DNA of 60,279 nucleotides from Candidatus Latescibacterota bacterium (GTDB lineage Bacteria > Krumholzibacteriota > Krumholzibacteriia > LZORAL124-64-63). Positions 41,643-49,771 of this stretch are shown piece by piece. The stretch spans positions 1 to 60,279 of the forward strand of contig JAUSBL010000001.1 in assembly GCA_030658975.1 (NCBI GenBank), read 5' to 3'. The translations under genes were made by a program, and so were the position numbers. The notes beneath the pieces were generated by a model. That model saw nothing but the letters and a program-made list of their open reading frames with translations. It had not been told where the DNA came from and did no database searches. Position 1 is the stretch's first letter. Every line of letters begins with the position of its first letter.

Positions 41643-44342
41643 CTACTGGACCAGCCCCCGCTTCCAGTCGGTGACCAGGTGCAGATAGGAGACCTCGGAG
41701 CGGAAAGTCGGGTCGGCCCCCGTCTGGAGGATCCGCTTCCCGTCCGGGTGCAGGTCGTAAAAGCTGCCGCTGGCGTCGGGTGAGGCGATCTTTTGCGTCC
41801 GGCGGAACTTGCCCACGCGGAAGGTCTGGCCGGCGCCGTCGACGTCGTAGGCGTGGAGATCGCCGCTGAACCGGACGACCCACAGTTCCGTGCCGTCACG
41901 GTTCCACTTCGGGTAGACGGCGCCGTCGCTGGTGACCTGCCACTTGCGCGCTCCGCCGGTCGCGGGGATCACGAAGACGTCCCAGCCGGCGGCGGTCTCG
42001 GTGTGGTAGGCGATCCAGCGGTTGTCGGGCGAGTACACGCCGCCGCCCAGGTTGGTCCCGGCCGCCGTCGCCAGGGTCGTCATCGCGCCGCCGCCCGCGT
42101 CCAGGGACAGCCGCCGCAATTCGAACTTCCCGTCCTCGCGCTCGAAGTCCAGCAGAATGGCGCGGTCCCCCGCCGCCACGCCGGTGACCGCGATCTCGCG
42201 CTCCGCCTCCAGCAGGACGGCGGCGCCGCCCTGCCCCTCCACGGGCTGCTGCATGATGCGGAAGCTCCCGCCCTCCTTGGACTCGTAGAACACGGTCTCC
42301 CCGGTGGGCGACCAGCAGGCCCGGATCTCGTCGCCGGGCGCGAACGTGAACCGCGTCCGCAGGCCCGTCTCCAGGTCGACGAGCCACAGGTCGGTGCCCT
42401 CGTTCGACGCGTCGCGCACCTCGACGATCGCGCGCTTCCCGTCCGGGGCGATCGCCGGGTGGTAGATCTGGCCGAGGTCGCCCAGGGGCTGCGAACTGCC
42501 GTCCTCGATGTCCGTCCACGACAGCACCAGGCTGGCCTCGGCCGAAGCTCCCGTCTGGAAGGCCAGCATGCCCGTCGGCGAAGGGCTGAACAGCCCGACC
42601 ACCGCCCCTTGCAGGGTCAGGATGTTGTCCACCAGCGGCGCGCCGCCCGCGGTCGCGCTCTTCTGGTCCGGCGTGAAGGGCGTCGCCATCAGCACGTCCT
42701 CGCGCACCGTCAGCAGGTAGCCGTCGACGTAATCCGCGTGGGCCTGCGACGTCGCGATGATCCGCGGGACGACGGTCGTGTCCAGGTTCGCCAGGAACAC
42801 GCTGTTGTCCTGATCGCTGCTGGCCGAACGCCCGATGAAGAGGAACTCCCGGCCGCCGGGCAGGAACCGGGGATGCCGGTGGGAGTTGTGGTCCGGTCCG
42901 ACGGCGGTGATGCGGACCGGCTCGCCGCCGATCTCCGGGACCCTGAAGATGCCGGTGTCGGCGCCGCGGGCGAAGATGATGTCGCCGCGGTCGTTCCAGG
43001 AGCCGCCCTTGACGTTGTCCGCGGTGCAGAGGGTAACCGGCGGCCCGCCGGCCACGGCGATCTTCTTGAGCTTCTTGCCGTCCGCCTCGTAAAAGCCGAT
43101 GAATGTGTCGTCAGGGGACCAGAACGGGTACGCGGCGCTCTCGGTCCCGGACAGGGCGACGGACTCGCCCTGGTCGAGGTGCCGCAGGTACAGCCGGGTC
43201 ACGCCGTCGGCGTCGGTGGCGGTGAAGGCCAGCATCGTGCCGTCGGGGGACAGGGCCGCCGGGCCCGGATTCGTGGAGTTGAGTTCGTACTCGGTGATCC
43301 CCGGCGGGGGGATCATCGCATGCAGGACCGGAGCCGGCGCCGGCCGGGCCAGCACCTTCCAACCCACGAGCGTACCAGCGAGCAGACCCGCAGCCACCAG
43401 ACCCGTCAGCAGGAGCGCCGGTGTCCGGGCGCGGGCGGGCTCACCGGACGAGGTTGTCACCCCCAGATGCGAGAAGCTCAAGTGAGAGCCGCTGGCGTCG
43501 CCGTCCTGCAGGAAGATGCGAGCCTCGCCGATGTCGCGCAGACGCTGCTTGGGATTGCGCTCCAGACAGCGCTCGATCAGCCGGCACAGGGCCGGCGCCT
43601 CGGCGACCGGCAGGGTGTCCCACTCCGGCTCGGCGCGCAGCACTGCGGCCAGCGTGTCGCTGGTGGTCTCGCCGTGGAAGAGCCGCTTGCCCGTCAGCAT
43701 CTCGAACAGGATCACCCCGAACGCCCAGATGTCGGCGCGCCGGTCCACGCTGCCGCCGCGAGCCTGCTCTGGGCTCATGTAGGCGGCCGTGCCCAGGATG
43801 GCCCCCGCCTGGCTCAGGGCGGCGGTGATGGTGGGCGTTGTGGACGACTCGCTCTGGCGGGCGCCGTCGCCGAACCAGGCCTGGGCCAGACCGAAGTCCA
43901 GGATCTTGATCTCGCCCTCGGTGGTCTCCATGATGTTGGCCGGCTTGAGGTCGCGGTGCACGATGCCGTTCTCGTGGGCCGCTTCCAGGCCCGCGGCGAT
44001 CTGGCGGGCGATGTTCAGGGCTTCCACGATCGGCACGGGACCTGCGCCCATCCGCACGGTCAGCTCGGAACCCGTCACCAACTCCATCACCAGGAAGCGC
44101 ACCCCGTCCGCCTCCTCGAAGCCGTAGACCGAAGCCACGTTCGGATGCTGGAGGCTGGCCAGGGCCCGCGCCTCGCGCTGGAAGCGGGCTTCGCGCTCCG
44201 GATCGCCGTTGAGTTCGACCGGGAGGATCTTGATGGCCACGTCGCGGCCCAGCTTGGTGTCCCGGGCGCAGAAGACCTCGCCCATGCCGCCCTTGCCGAG
44301 CAGGCTCTTGATCTCGTAGTGCAGCAGCGACTTGCCGATCAT
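41643..44342 (-). CDS. membrane Ser/Thr protein kinase with C-terminal WD40/TolB-like propeller
   Basis: An 899-residue PknB-type receptor kinase. Cytoplasmic kinase domain in residues 9-275: glycine loop GKGGMGEVF, ATP Lys38, HRDLKPAN with catalytic Asp131, DFG at Asp149, and APE-like MSPEQARGG. One membrane helix lies near 310-330, then a beta-propeller of about 6-7 blades (repeated DG.R and WSPD-type turns such as SPDGTMLAFTATD, WSPDDTFIGFYE, FLPGGREFLFIG). The propeller likely binds an extracytoplasmic ligand or partner. Start ATG with GAGGAG. Convergent with the PNGase F-like gene and downstream of nhaA. Confidence 0.93.
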   Translation of the reverse strand: MIGKSLLHYEIKSLLGKGGMGEVFCARDTKLGRDVAIKILPVELNGDPEREARFQREARALASLQHPNVASVYGFEEADGVRFLVMELVTGSELTVRMGAGPVPIVEALNIARQIAAGLEAAHENGIVHRDLKPANIMETTEGEIKILDFGLAQAWFGDGARQSESSTTPTITAALSQAGAILGTAAYMSPEQARGGSVDRRADIWAFGVILFEMLTGKRLFHGETTSDTLAAVLRAEPEWDTLPVAEAPALCRLIERCLERNPKQRLRDIGEARIFLQDGDASGSHLSFSHLGVTTSSGEPARARTPALLLTGLVAAGLLAGTLVGWKVLARPAPAPVLHAMIPPPGITEYELNSTNPGPAALSPDGTMLAFTATDADGVTRLYLRHLDQGESVALSGTESAAYPFWSPDDTFIGFYEADGKKLKKIAVAGGPPVTLCTADNVKGGSWNDRGDIIFARGADTGIFRVPEIGGEPVRITAVGPDHNSHRHPRFLPGGREFLFIGRSASSDQDNSVFLANLDTTVVPRIIATSQAHADYVDGYLLTVREDVLMATPFTPDQKSATAGGAPLVDNILTLQGAVVGLFSPSPTGMLAFQTGASAEASLVLSWTDIEDGSSQPLGDLGQIYHPAIAPDGKRAIVEVRDASNEGTDLWLVDLETGLRTRFTFAPGDEIRACWSPTGETVFYESKEGGSFRIMQQPVEGQGGAAVLLEAEREIAVTGVAAGDRAILLDFEREDGKFELRRLSLDAGGGAMTTLATAAGTNLGGGVYSPDNRWIAYHTETAAGWDVFVIPATGGARKWQVTSDGAVYPKWNRDGTELWVVRFSGDLHAYDVDGAGQTFRVGKFRRTQKIASPDASGSFYDLHPDGKRILQTGADPTFRSEVSYLHLVTDWKRGLVQ

Positions 44343-44475
44343 GACGCTCCTCAGGGTCGAATGGGATCGCGATGCGATGGGATGCGGGACGCCGGTCCGG
44401 AATGCGCATGGCGGGGCATCCTCGACCGGACAACCGTGTCAGGATAAATAAAGTCCTGTATTTGCGCTTGAATGG

Positions 44476-45699
44476 TTAGGCGGAGCGGGACGCCGCGCGC
44501 AACACGAGGTAACCGGCCACCCCGGACACCAGCGACCCGACCAGGATGCCGAGGCGCTCGAGCCCCCGGAACGACGAGCCGTCCTGCTCGAAGGCCAGCG
44601 AGGCGATGAACAGGCTCATGGTGAAGCCGATGCCGCACAGCAGGGCGATGCCGATCAGCTGCTTCCAGTCGGCGCCGTCGGGCAGAGAGGCGAGTCCGAC
44701 CCGCGTCGCCAGCCAGCTGAACGACAGCACGCCCGCCAGTTTCCCGAACAGCAGGCCGGCCGCGATCCCCAGCGGCACGGGGTGGATCATGTCGGCGGGC
44801 GCGAGGCCCGCGAGCGGGACGCCGGCGTTGGCGAACGCGAACACGGGCAGGACGCCGTAGGCCACCCAGGGGTGCAGCGCGTGCTCGAGATGACGCAGGG
44901 GCGGCTCGGCTCCCGGCGCTCGTCCGGGCCGCGACGATGCGCGCAGCGGGATGGCCATCGCCAGCACGACCCCCGCCAGCGTCGCGTGCACGCCGGACTT
45001 CAGGACCGCCACCCACAGCGGGATGCCGACCAGGACGTAGGCGGCGGGCCGCATCACGCCCAGCCGGTTCAGCGCGACCAGGACGAGGATCAGACCGCCC
45101 GCGACGCCCAGCGACAGCGCGGACAGCTCGGCCGTGTAGAACACGGCGATCACGATGATGGCCCCGAGATCGTCGAAGATCGCGACACTCAACAGGAAGG
45201 CCTTCAGCGCGACCGGCACCCGCCGGCCCAGGAGCGACAGGACGCCCAGCGCAAACGCGATGTCCGTCGCGGTCGGGATGGCCCACCCCTTCATCGCCAC
45301 GGGGTCGCTCCGGTTCAACGCCGTGTAGATGAGCGCCGGCACAAGCATCCCGCCCACCGCAGCGAAGGCCGGCAGGCCCGCGCGCCGCGGGCTCGACAGG
45401 TGACCCTCCAGCACCTCGCGCTTCAGTTCCAGGCCGACGAGGAAGAAGAACACCGCCATGAGGCCGTCGTTGATCCACAGCAACAGCGGCTTGGCGATCT
45501 TGAAGGCGCCGGCGCTGACCGCCAGCGGGAGGTCCAGCAGCGCCGCGTAGCGGCCGGCGAGCGGCGAATTGCCGACGACGAGCGCCAGCAGGGTCGCCGC
45601 CATGAGGATCAGGCCGCCGGCGGACTCCAGGCGCAGAAAGTCCTGGAGAGGTTGCAGCAGGCCGTCGCGCAGCAGCGGTTGTCCGGGCTTCCGGGACAT
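44476..45699 (-). CDS. nhaA: Na+/H+ antiporter NhaA
   Basis: A 407-residue, 12-helix antiporter that exports sodium for protons and regulates internal p[32 protein letters not shown] with the Asp of helix 4, [18 protein letters not shown] with the essential Asp pair of helix 5, and the helix 10 lysine in LLFGKLAGV are all present. Length is close to the E. coli protein (388). Start ATG 45699 follows AAGGA. Sodium-driven flagellar motors are possible in such organisms but nothing here proves it. Confidence 0.96.
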   Translation of the reverse strand: MSRKPGQPLLRDGLLQPLQDFLRLESAGGLILMAATLLALVVGNSPLAGRYAALLDLPLAVSAGAFKIAKPLLLWINDGLMAVFFFLVGLELKREVLEGHLSSPRRAGLPAFAAVGGMLVPALIYTALNRSDPVAMKGWAIPTATDIAFALGVLSLLGRRVPVALKAFLLSVAIFDDLGAIIVIAVFYTAELSALSLGVAGGLILVLVALNRLGVMRPAAYVLVGIPLWVAVLKSGVHATLAGVVLAMAIPLRASSRPGRAPGAEPPLRHLEHALHPWVAYGVLPVFAFANAGVPLAGLAPADMIHPVPLGIAAGLLFGKLAGVLSFSWLATRVGLASLPDGADWKQLIGIALLCGIGFTMSLFIASLAFEQDGSSFRGLERLGILVGSLVSGVAGYLVLRAASRSA

Positions 45700-45906
45700 G
45701 GGCTGGTCCTTCCTGTGCCGACCTTTCCACAGCTAGGATACGATAATCCCGGATCGACCATCATCGCCACGACCGTGGCGCAGCATGTTTCAACAAGGCG
45801 CGAAGTACCGGGTCGCGCGGAGCGCGGGCCGCCGCACGCGCCCTCGCACTCACACGTGCTAATCGAACGGTGTTTCTTAAGAGGGACACGCATCGGGAGC
45901 GGGCGA

Positions 45907-47067
45907 TCACCCGCCGTACCGCTGGCGGAGCTCCCGCGCCGCCGTCGCCATCGCCACCAGCTTGGCGGCAGCCGTCTCGTGGTCGTTCACGCAGCGGTTG
46001 GCGAAGCAGCCGAAACCGCAGTCCGGGTTCAGGGCCACCTGCTCCGGGCGGTACCAGCGCAGGGCGGCCTCGACGCGGGCGATGATCTCCGCGGTCGACT
46101 CCACCTCCGAGGTGCGCGGGTTGACCACGCCCAATCCGATCTCGCGATCGGCCAGGGCCTCACCCACCACGGCGATGTCGCCGGCCCGCGGCGTGGCGTA
46201 CTCCAGCACGAACTGGCGCACCCGCATGTCGCGGAAGGCCGGCAGCAGCCGCGCGTAGTCGCCGCTCAGCAGCACGTCCTCGCGGCGGCTCCAGTTGCCC
46301 CGGCAGACGTGCAGACCGGTGCGCACGCCCGTGACCCCGTCCACGACGCGGTTCAGCAGCTCGGCGGCGTATTCGAGCTCGGCACCCGCATCACGGCGGG
46401 TGGCAAGGGTGGCTCACATGAAGGTGCGGCGGTCGCACTCCTCGCTCATCACGATCTCGGTCAGCACGGGCTCGTCGAACTGCACGAAGGCGGCGCCGGC
46501 GGCGGCCAGGTCGAGCAGCTCGTCGCGCAGGATGCGCACGACGTCGTCGCCCATCTCCGTCTTGTCGGCATACGCCCCCTTCGAGAAGGCGCCCACCCAC
46601 ATCGAGCGGGTCAGCAGGTACGGCCCCGGCAGCGTGATCTTCACCGGCCGATCGGTCAGCTGCTGCACGAAGCGCAGCTCGTCGAGCGCCAGCGGCTCCC
46701 GCCGGGCCAGCCGGCCCGTGCAGGTGGGGTTGCGGATGGCCGAAGCGGGCACATCCAGGGTGTCGAGCATCTCCTCGAAGCCGGACTTGTCCTCGACGGT
46801 GTCGAGCATCTCGGCCAGCGACATCAGCCGCGTTCCGTCCAGCTTGTCGGTGACGAACGAGTAGAAGTTGTCGCGGCGCTGCTCGCCGTCCACGACGATG
46901 TCGACGCCGGCGTCGAGCTGCGCGGCCACGCAGCGCCGCACCTCGCCGTCGGCCACACGGTCGAAGCCCGCGCGGTCGAGCCGCCCCTGCTGGCGGTCCC
47001 GCAGCGCCCGCAGCAGCCCGCGCGAGCGCGGCCAGCTGCCCACCTGGGTCACGGAAAACGGTATCAC
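45907..47067 (-). CDS. core-MetE methyltransferase with in-frame UGA: candidate selenoprotein
   Basis: A 386-codon gene for a cobalamin-independent methionine synthase-like (core MetE, UROD/MetE fold) protein with no N-terminal MetE half. GTG 47067 follows AGGAG. Codon 218 is UGA, in the stretch CDRRTFM-U-ATLATRRD. The same frame then continues without a stop for 168 codons, matching the family through GLHVCRGNWS to RELRQRYGG. The zinc quartet of MetE is intact on the far side: His253, Cys255 (HVC), Glu289 (LEYATP) and Cys350 (NPDCGFG). QFDEPVLTE is before the UGA. Truncation at 217 residues would remove the whole metal site. A SECIS-like hairpin follows the UGA. I infer selenocysteine insertion; a TGC-to-TGA mutation or sequencing error is the alternative. 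Last gene of the TusA-DsrE-OsmC operon, 13 bases after the OsmC stop. Confidence 0.7.
46383..46402 (-). promoter_or_regulatory. candidate bacterial SECIS hairpin
   Basis: In the mRNA sense, a perfect 7-bp stem (CACCCGC pairing with GCGGGTG) encloses the 6-base loop CGUGAU. The loop begins 19 nt after the UGA and has G as its second base. With one mismatch and one G-U pair the stem can extend to 46378-46407. This meets the usual bacterial SECIS rules (loop 16-37 nt downstream, stem 4-16 bp, G in the first two loop bases). It lies within coding sequence, as bacterial SECIS elements do. Confidence 0.6.
46414..46416 (-). other. in-frame UGA, candidate selenocysteine codon (residue 218)
   Basis: Reads UGA in the frame of the core-MetE gene, with intact family sequence before and after. 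Cys codons UGC/UGU differ from it by one base, and I recall, without an alignment to prove it, that homologues have Cys after TFM. Confidence 0.6.
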
Positions 47068-47080
47068 GCCCTGCTCCTGT

Positions 47081-47824
47081 TCAGATGATCGTCAGCTGCG
47101 CATCCAGCCGCGCCGCCTTGGCCAGGGTCATGGCCACCGGCGAGCGCCGCCATACGTCGTCCCACACCGCGCGCACCTTCGCCTCGTCGTCCATCGTCGA
47201 GGCGAAGACCTTGATCACGACCGCTGCGAGCGACGGGTCCCCCTCCTCGAGACCGAGGTGGGCCAGCACGTCGTGCAGCCTGGCGCGCGCCGTGATCTCC
47301 ACATCGTCGACCTGCAGGCCGGCACGCGCGCAGGCCGTGAAGAAGCCGGTCGCCAGGTCGCCGGCCAGCGCGCCCAGCAGCATCTCGACGGCCGAGGGAT
47401 GCTCGTCCTTCTCCTCGAAACTGGCCGGCTGCCCGATCGTGAACGCGAAGTTGCGGCAGTACGCGGTCGAACGCATGCCGCCCGTCGAGCGCGCGCGCAG
47501 CCGCCACTCGTAATCGCGGGCGCGGGCCTTGTCGCCCGCCAGGGCAGCCGCCTCGGCCTGCGCGACGGCGGCCGCGCCGCGCCGCACGAAGAACCGCTGC
47601 TCGTCGGCCGTCGCCCCCGGCAGTTGGCCGAGATAGTCGTGCCCGACCATGCGGCACCACGGCGGCAGGTCGTCGCAGACGGTGCGCTCGCGGCTGCGCA
47701 GTTCGAGCACGCCGCCCTCGGGCACGCGCAGCATGTGCTCGCGGATCAGCAGCACCAGTCCCGAACCGCAGTCCAGGTCGCCCCCGTCCAACCGATGGTC
47801 GGGCAGCAGAGCCTCCAGGTCCAC
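47081..47824 (-). CDS. TusA-like domain fused to OsmC-family domain
   Basis: A 247-residue fusion. Residues about 10-75 resemble TusA/SirA sulfur carriers (GGDLDCGSGLVLLIREHM with one Cys, then LPPWCRMVGHDYLG). A linker of about 40 residues leads to an OsmC/Ohr-like domain (STGGMRSTAYCRNFAF, HPSAVEMLLGALAGDLATGF, then the second half ending RLDAQLTII). OsmC proteins reduce peroxides or handle thiols via Cys; the one in the family's second position is in FFTACARAG. The start is GTG 47824, three bases after the DsrE stop. Part of a sulfur-relay-like operon with TusA, DsrE and core-MetE genes. Confidence 0.82.
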   Translation of the reverse strand: MDLEALLPDHRLDGGDLDCGSGLVLLIREHMLRVPEGGVLELRSRERTVCDDLPPWCRMVGHDYLGQLPGATADEQRFFVRRGAAAVAQAEAAALAGDKARARDYEWRLRARSTGGMRSTAYCRNFAFTIGQPASFEEKDEHPSAVEMLLGALAGDLATGFFTACARAGLQVDDVEITARARLHDVLAHLGLEEGDPSLAAVVIKVFASTMDDEAKVRAVWDDVWRRSPVAMTLAKAARLDAQLTII

Positions 47825-47826
47825 GG

Positions 47827-48192
47827 TCAGTAGCCCACGCAGGGCGAACCCTGCGACAACCACTCCACGAGCGCCGCGCCGCCGGCCGCCGCGGCGCCGT
47901 CGACCAGCATGTCGTCGGTGATGCCGCGCTTCTTCATGCAGGGCGAGCAGACGAGGATCTTCCCGCCGTTGGCGGTGAACTTCCCGACCAGTTCGGCCAG
48001 CGGCGCGAACGGGGCGCCCACCGACACCTTCTCCATCTCGCCCTTCACGACCGCCCAGACGCCGTCGGCGCTCAGGAAGACCATCGTCTCCTTGTCGCTG
48101 CCGACCGCGGCGTTCGCCACGACGAAGCCCAGGGTCGCCTTGTCTTCGTCCGATCTGCACTCGGTGATGGTCACGCAGAATTTCCCGGCCAT
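47827..48192 (-). CDS. DsrE-family sulfur-relay protein
   Basis: A 121-residue DsrE/DsrF-like (YchN fold) protein. TLGFVVANAAVGSDKETMVFLSADGVW is the nucleotide-like loop region, ILVCSPCMKKRG carries the conserved Cys pair, and the protein ends with another Cys in GSPCVGY. DsrE proteins pass persulfide sulfur to TusA-like partners, which fits its place between a TusA gene and a TusA-OsmC fusion. ATG 48192 lies inside the TusA gene, overlapping by 22 bases. Some DsrE-like proteins elsewhere are selenoproteins; here the positions are Cys. Confidence 0.88.
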   Translation of the reverse strand: MAGKFCVTITECRSDEDKATLGFVVANAAVGSDKETMVFLSADGVWAVVKGEMEKVSVGAPFAPLAELVGKFTANGGKILVCSPCMKKRGITDDMLVDGAAAAGGAALVEWLSQGSPCVGY

Positions 48193-48440
48193 GATGGGCG
48201 GTCCTTTCGTTTCTGGATGAGGTAGAACGGAGGCAGGGCCTCCACGAGGGTGTGCCCCGTCAGGCGGCACCAGGCCGGCACTTCGACGGGCGCGCCGGCG
48301 TCCCGGCTGGCGACCATGATCGTCCCGCCCGGGGGCAGGTCGGCCATCTGCTCGCGCAGTTCGAGGATGAAGTCGCCGCAGCCGCTGTCGACGCTGTCGA
48401 AGACGTCGTCGAAGTCCCAATGGCGCGGGAAGCCGCTCAT
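48171..48440 (-). CDS. TusA-family sulfurtransferase-like protein
   Basis: An 89-residue TusA/SirA-like protein. SVDSGCGDFILELREQMADL corresponds to the CPxP helix, with Cys kept but the proline lost. PPGGTIMVASRD, VEVPAWCRLTGHTLVEA and a final YLIQKRK strand complete the two-layer fold. TusA proteins carry sulfur as a persulfide on that Cys. ATG 48440 was chosen because the domain starts there; the upstream in-frame sequence is unlike protein. First structural gene of the operon. Confidence 0.82.
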   Translation of the reverse strand: MSGFPRHWDFDDVFDSVDSGCGDFILELREQMADLPPGGTIMVASRDAGAPVEVPAWCRLTGHTLVEALPPFYLIQKRKDRPSWPGNSA

Positions 48441-48555
48441 GAACGGCTCCGGCAGGCTGTGGCAGTCAACGGGGAAGGCCGGCGCGCTAGCGGGCCGGCG
48501 TACGACAGGAATGGCGTTGGGATGCCCGACGGACCGCCGGGACGGGGCGCGGCCT

Positions 48556-48585
48556 TCACAGGCGGCGCCGCAGGCGCTGGGACAT
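48556..48585 (-). CDS. possible 9-residue leader peptide (MSQRLRRRL)
   Basis: ATG 48585 follows AAAGGA at good spacing and sits about 15 bases after the predicted transcription start. It encodes nine residues, five of them Arg or Leu in a row, and stops at UGA 48556-48558, about 115 bases before the TusA ATG. Such positioning is typical of attenuator peptides. Too short to be sure. Confidence 0.25.
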   Translation of the reverse strand: MSQRLRRRL

Positions 48586-48606
48586 GCGGATCCTTTCGAC
48601 CGGCCC

Positions 48607-48635
48607 AATGTAGCACGCGTACAGCGCCCGGACAA
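48607..48635 (-). promoter_or_regulatory. promoter for the TusA-DsrE-OsmC-MetE operon
   Basis: TTGTCC (48630-48635) and TACATT (48607-48612) on the minus strand with a 17-base spacer. The 5' UTR to TusA would be about 160 bases, with room for the putative leader peptide. Confidence 0.45.
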
Positions 48636-48645
48636 CCGCGCGGCC

Positions 48646-49767
48646 CTACCCTCTCGTCCCCTCCCGCCGGAAAGCCAGCACCGCCCCCCCGAACGCCGCC
48701 ACCCCCATCCCCAGCAGCGTCAGCAGTTCGCCGCGCAGGTCCGCCAGGCCCGCGCCGCGCAGCAGCACGCCCCGCACGATGTCCATGAAGTACCGCATCG
48801 GATTCACGCGCGTCATCCACTGCGCCCACTGCGGCATGTTGTCGACGGGGAAGAAGAACCCGCTGAGCATGATGGCGAACACCAGGAAGAACCACACCGT
48901 GAACATCGCCTGCTGCTGCGTGTTCGAGGCCGCCGAGGCCAGCAGGCCCAGCCCCAGGGTCACCAGCAGGTAGGCCAGCACACCCAGCAGCAGCACCCAC
49001 GGCGAGCCCAGCATCGGCACGTGGAACCACAGGCGCGCGAACGCCGTGGCCAGCGCCAGGTCCACCAGCGCGATCAGACCGAACGGCAGCGTCTTGCCCA
49101 CCACGTACTGCAGCGGCGTCAGCGGCGTGACCAGGACCTGGTCGAGGGTGCCCAGCTCCTTCTCCCGCACCACGGCCATGCCCGTGGCCAGGGCCGAGAT
49201 GATCGTCACCAGCATGACGATCACCCCGGGCACCATGAACAGGCGGCTCTGCAGCTCCGGGTTGTACAGGAAGCGCACGACCGCCCCGACGCGCGGCGCC
49301 GTCTTCCCCGCGCCCGCGGCCGCCGCCGCGTAGCGCGTCGCCTCCTGCATCACGACGGTCCCGGCGTAGCCCGCGCCGCGGCCCGCGAGGCTGCTGTTGG
49401 TGCCGTCGACGCTGATGCCGACGGCCGGCGACCGGCCCGCCAGCACGTCGCGCTCGAAGCCGGCCGGCACGTGCACCGCCAGGTCGCAGGCCCCGGTCTG
49501 CAGCAGGCGCTCCAGCTCCACGGCGTCGCGGGCGACGGGTCCCACCACGAACACGTCGGCCGCGGGGAAGGCGTCCAGCACGCTGCGGCTCAGGACGGTG
49601 CGGTCCTCGTCCAGGACCCCCACGCGCACGTTGCGCAGGTCGTTGTTCAGCGCGTACGAAAGCACCAGCAGCTGGAAGATCGGCAAGGCGAACACCACCC
49701 GCAGCAGGGCGGTGTCGCGCCGTAGCTGCAGGAACTCCTTGCGCACGAGGCATCGCAACGCCCTCAC
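48646..49767 (-). CDS. ABC-2 type exporter permease (YbhR-like)
   Basis: A 373-residue ABC-2 membrane subunit: one N-terminal helix (LRVVFALPIFQLLVLSYAL), a ~140-residue periplasmic domain, then five clustered helices (VPGVIVMLVTIISALATGMA, WFFLVFAIMLSGFFFPVDNM). EKELGTLDQVLVTPL is the coupling-helix motif. With the second permease it forms the exporter channel, like YbhR/YbhS in E. coli. The start is GTG 49767, 4 bases after the stop of the preceding permease gene. Last gene of the exporter operon. Confidence 0.9.
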   Translation of the reverse strand: MRALRCLVRKEFLQLRRDTALLRVVFALPIFQLLVLSYALNNDLRNVRVGVLDEDRTVLSRSVLDAFPAADVFVVGPVARDAVELERLLQTGACDLAVHVPAGFERDVLAGRSPAVGISVDGTNSSLAGRGAGYAGTVVMQEATRYAAAAAGAGKTAPRVGAVVRFLYNPELQSRLFMVPGVIVMLVTIISALATGMAVVREKELGTLDQVLVTPLTPLQYVVGKTLPFGLIALVDLALATAFARLWFHVPMLGSPWVLLLGVLAYLLVTLGLGLLASAASNTQQQAMFTVWFFLVFAIMLSGFFFPVDNMPQWAQWMTRVNPMRYFMDIVRGVLLRGAGLADLRGELLTLLGMGVAAFGGAVLAFRREGTRG

Positions 49768-49771
49768 GCGG

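Noticed and set aside
45700-45906. tRNA or small RNA between nhaA and the MetE-like gene
   Set aside because: Only a short 6-bp hairpin (45765-45780) is visible; no cloverleaf or anticodon arm.
46345-46416. Frameshift or two separate genes in the MetE-like locus
   Set aside because: Both parts are in the same frame (72 bases between the UGA and the next GTG), the 24 codons between read as normal protein, and the internal GTG has no Shine-Dalgarno.
47827-47829. UGA at the end of the DsrE gene as another selenocysteine codon
   Set aside because: The frame closes soon after, the TusA-OsmC gene starts three bases later, and DsrE already has its usual length.
48441-48635. N-terminal extension of the TusA gene to 48635
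   Set aside because: The extension is low-complexity Arg/Ser/Ala sequence without family similarity; ATG 48440 begins the domain.
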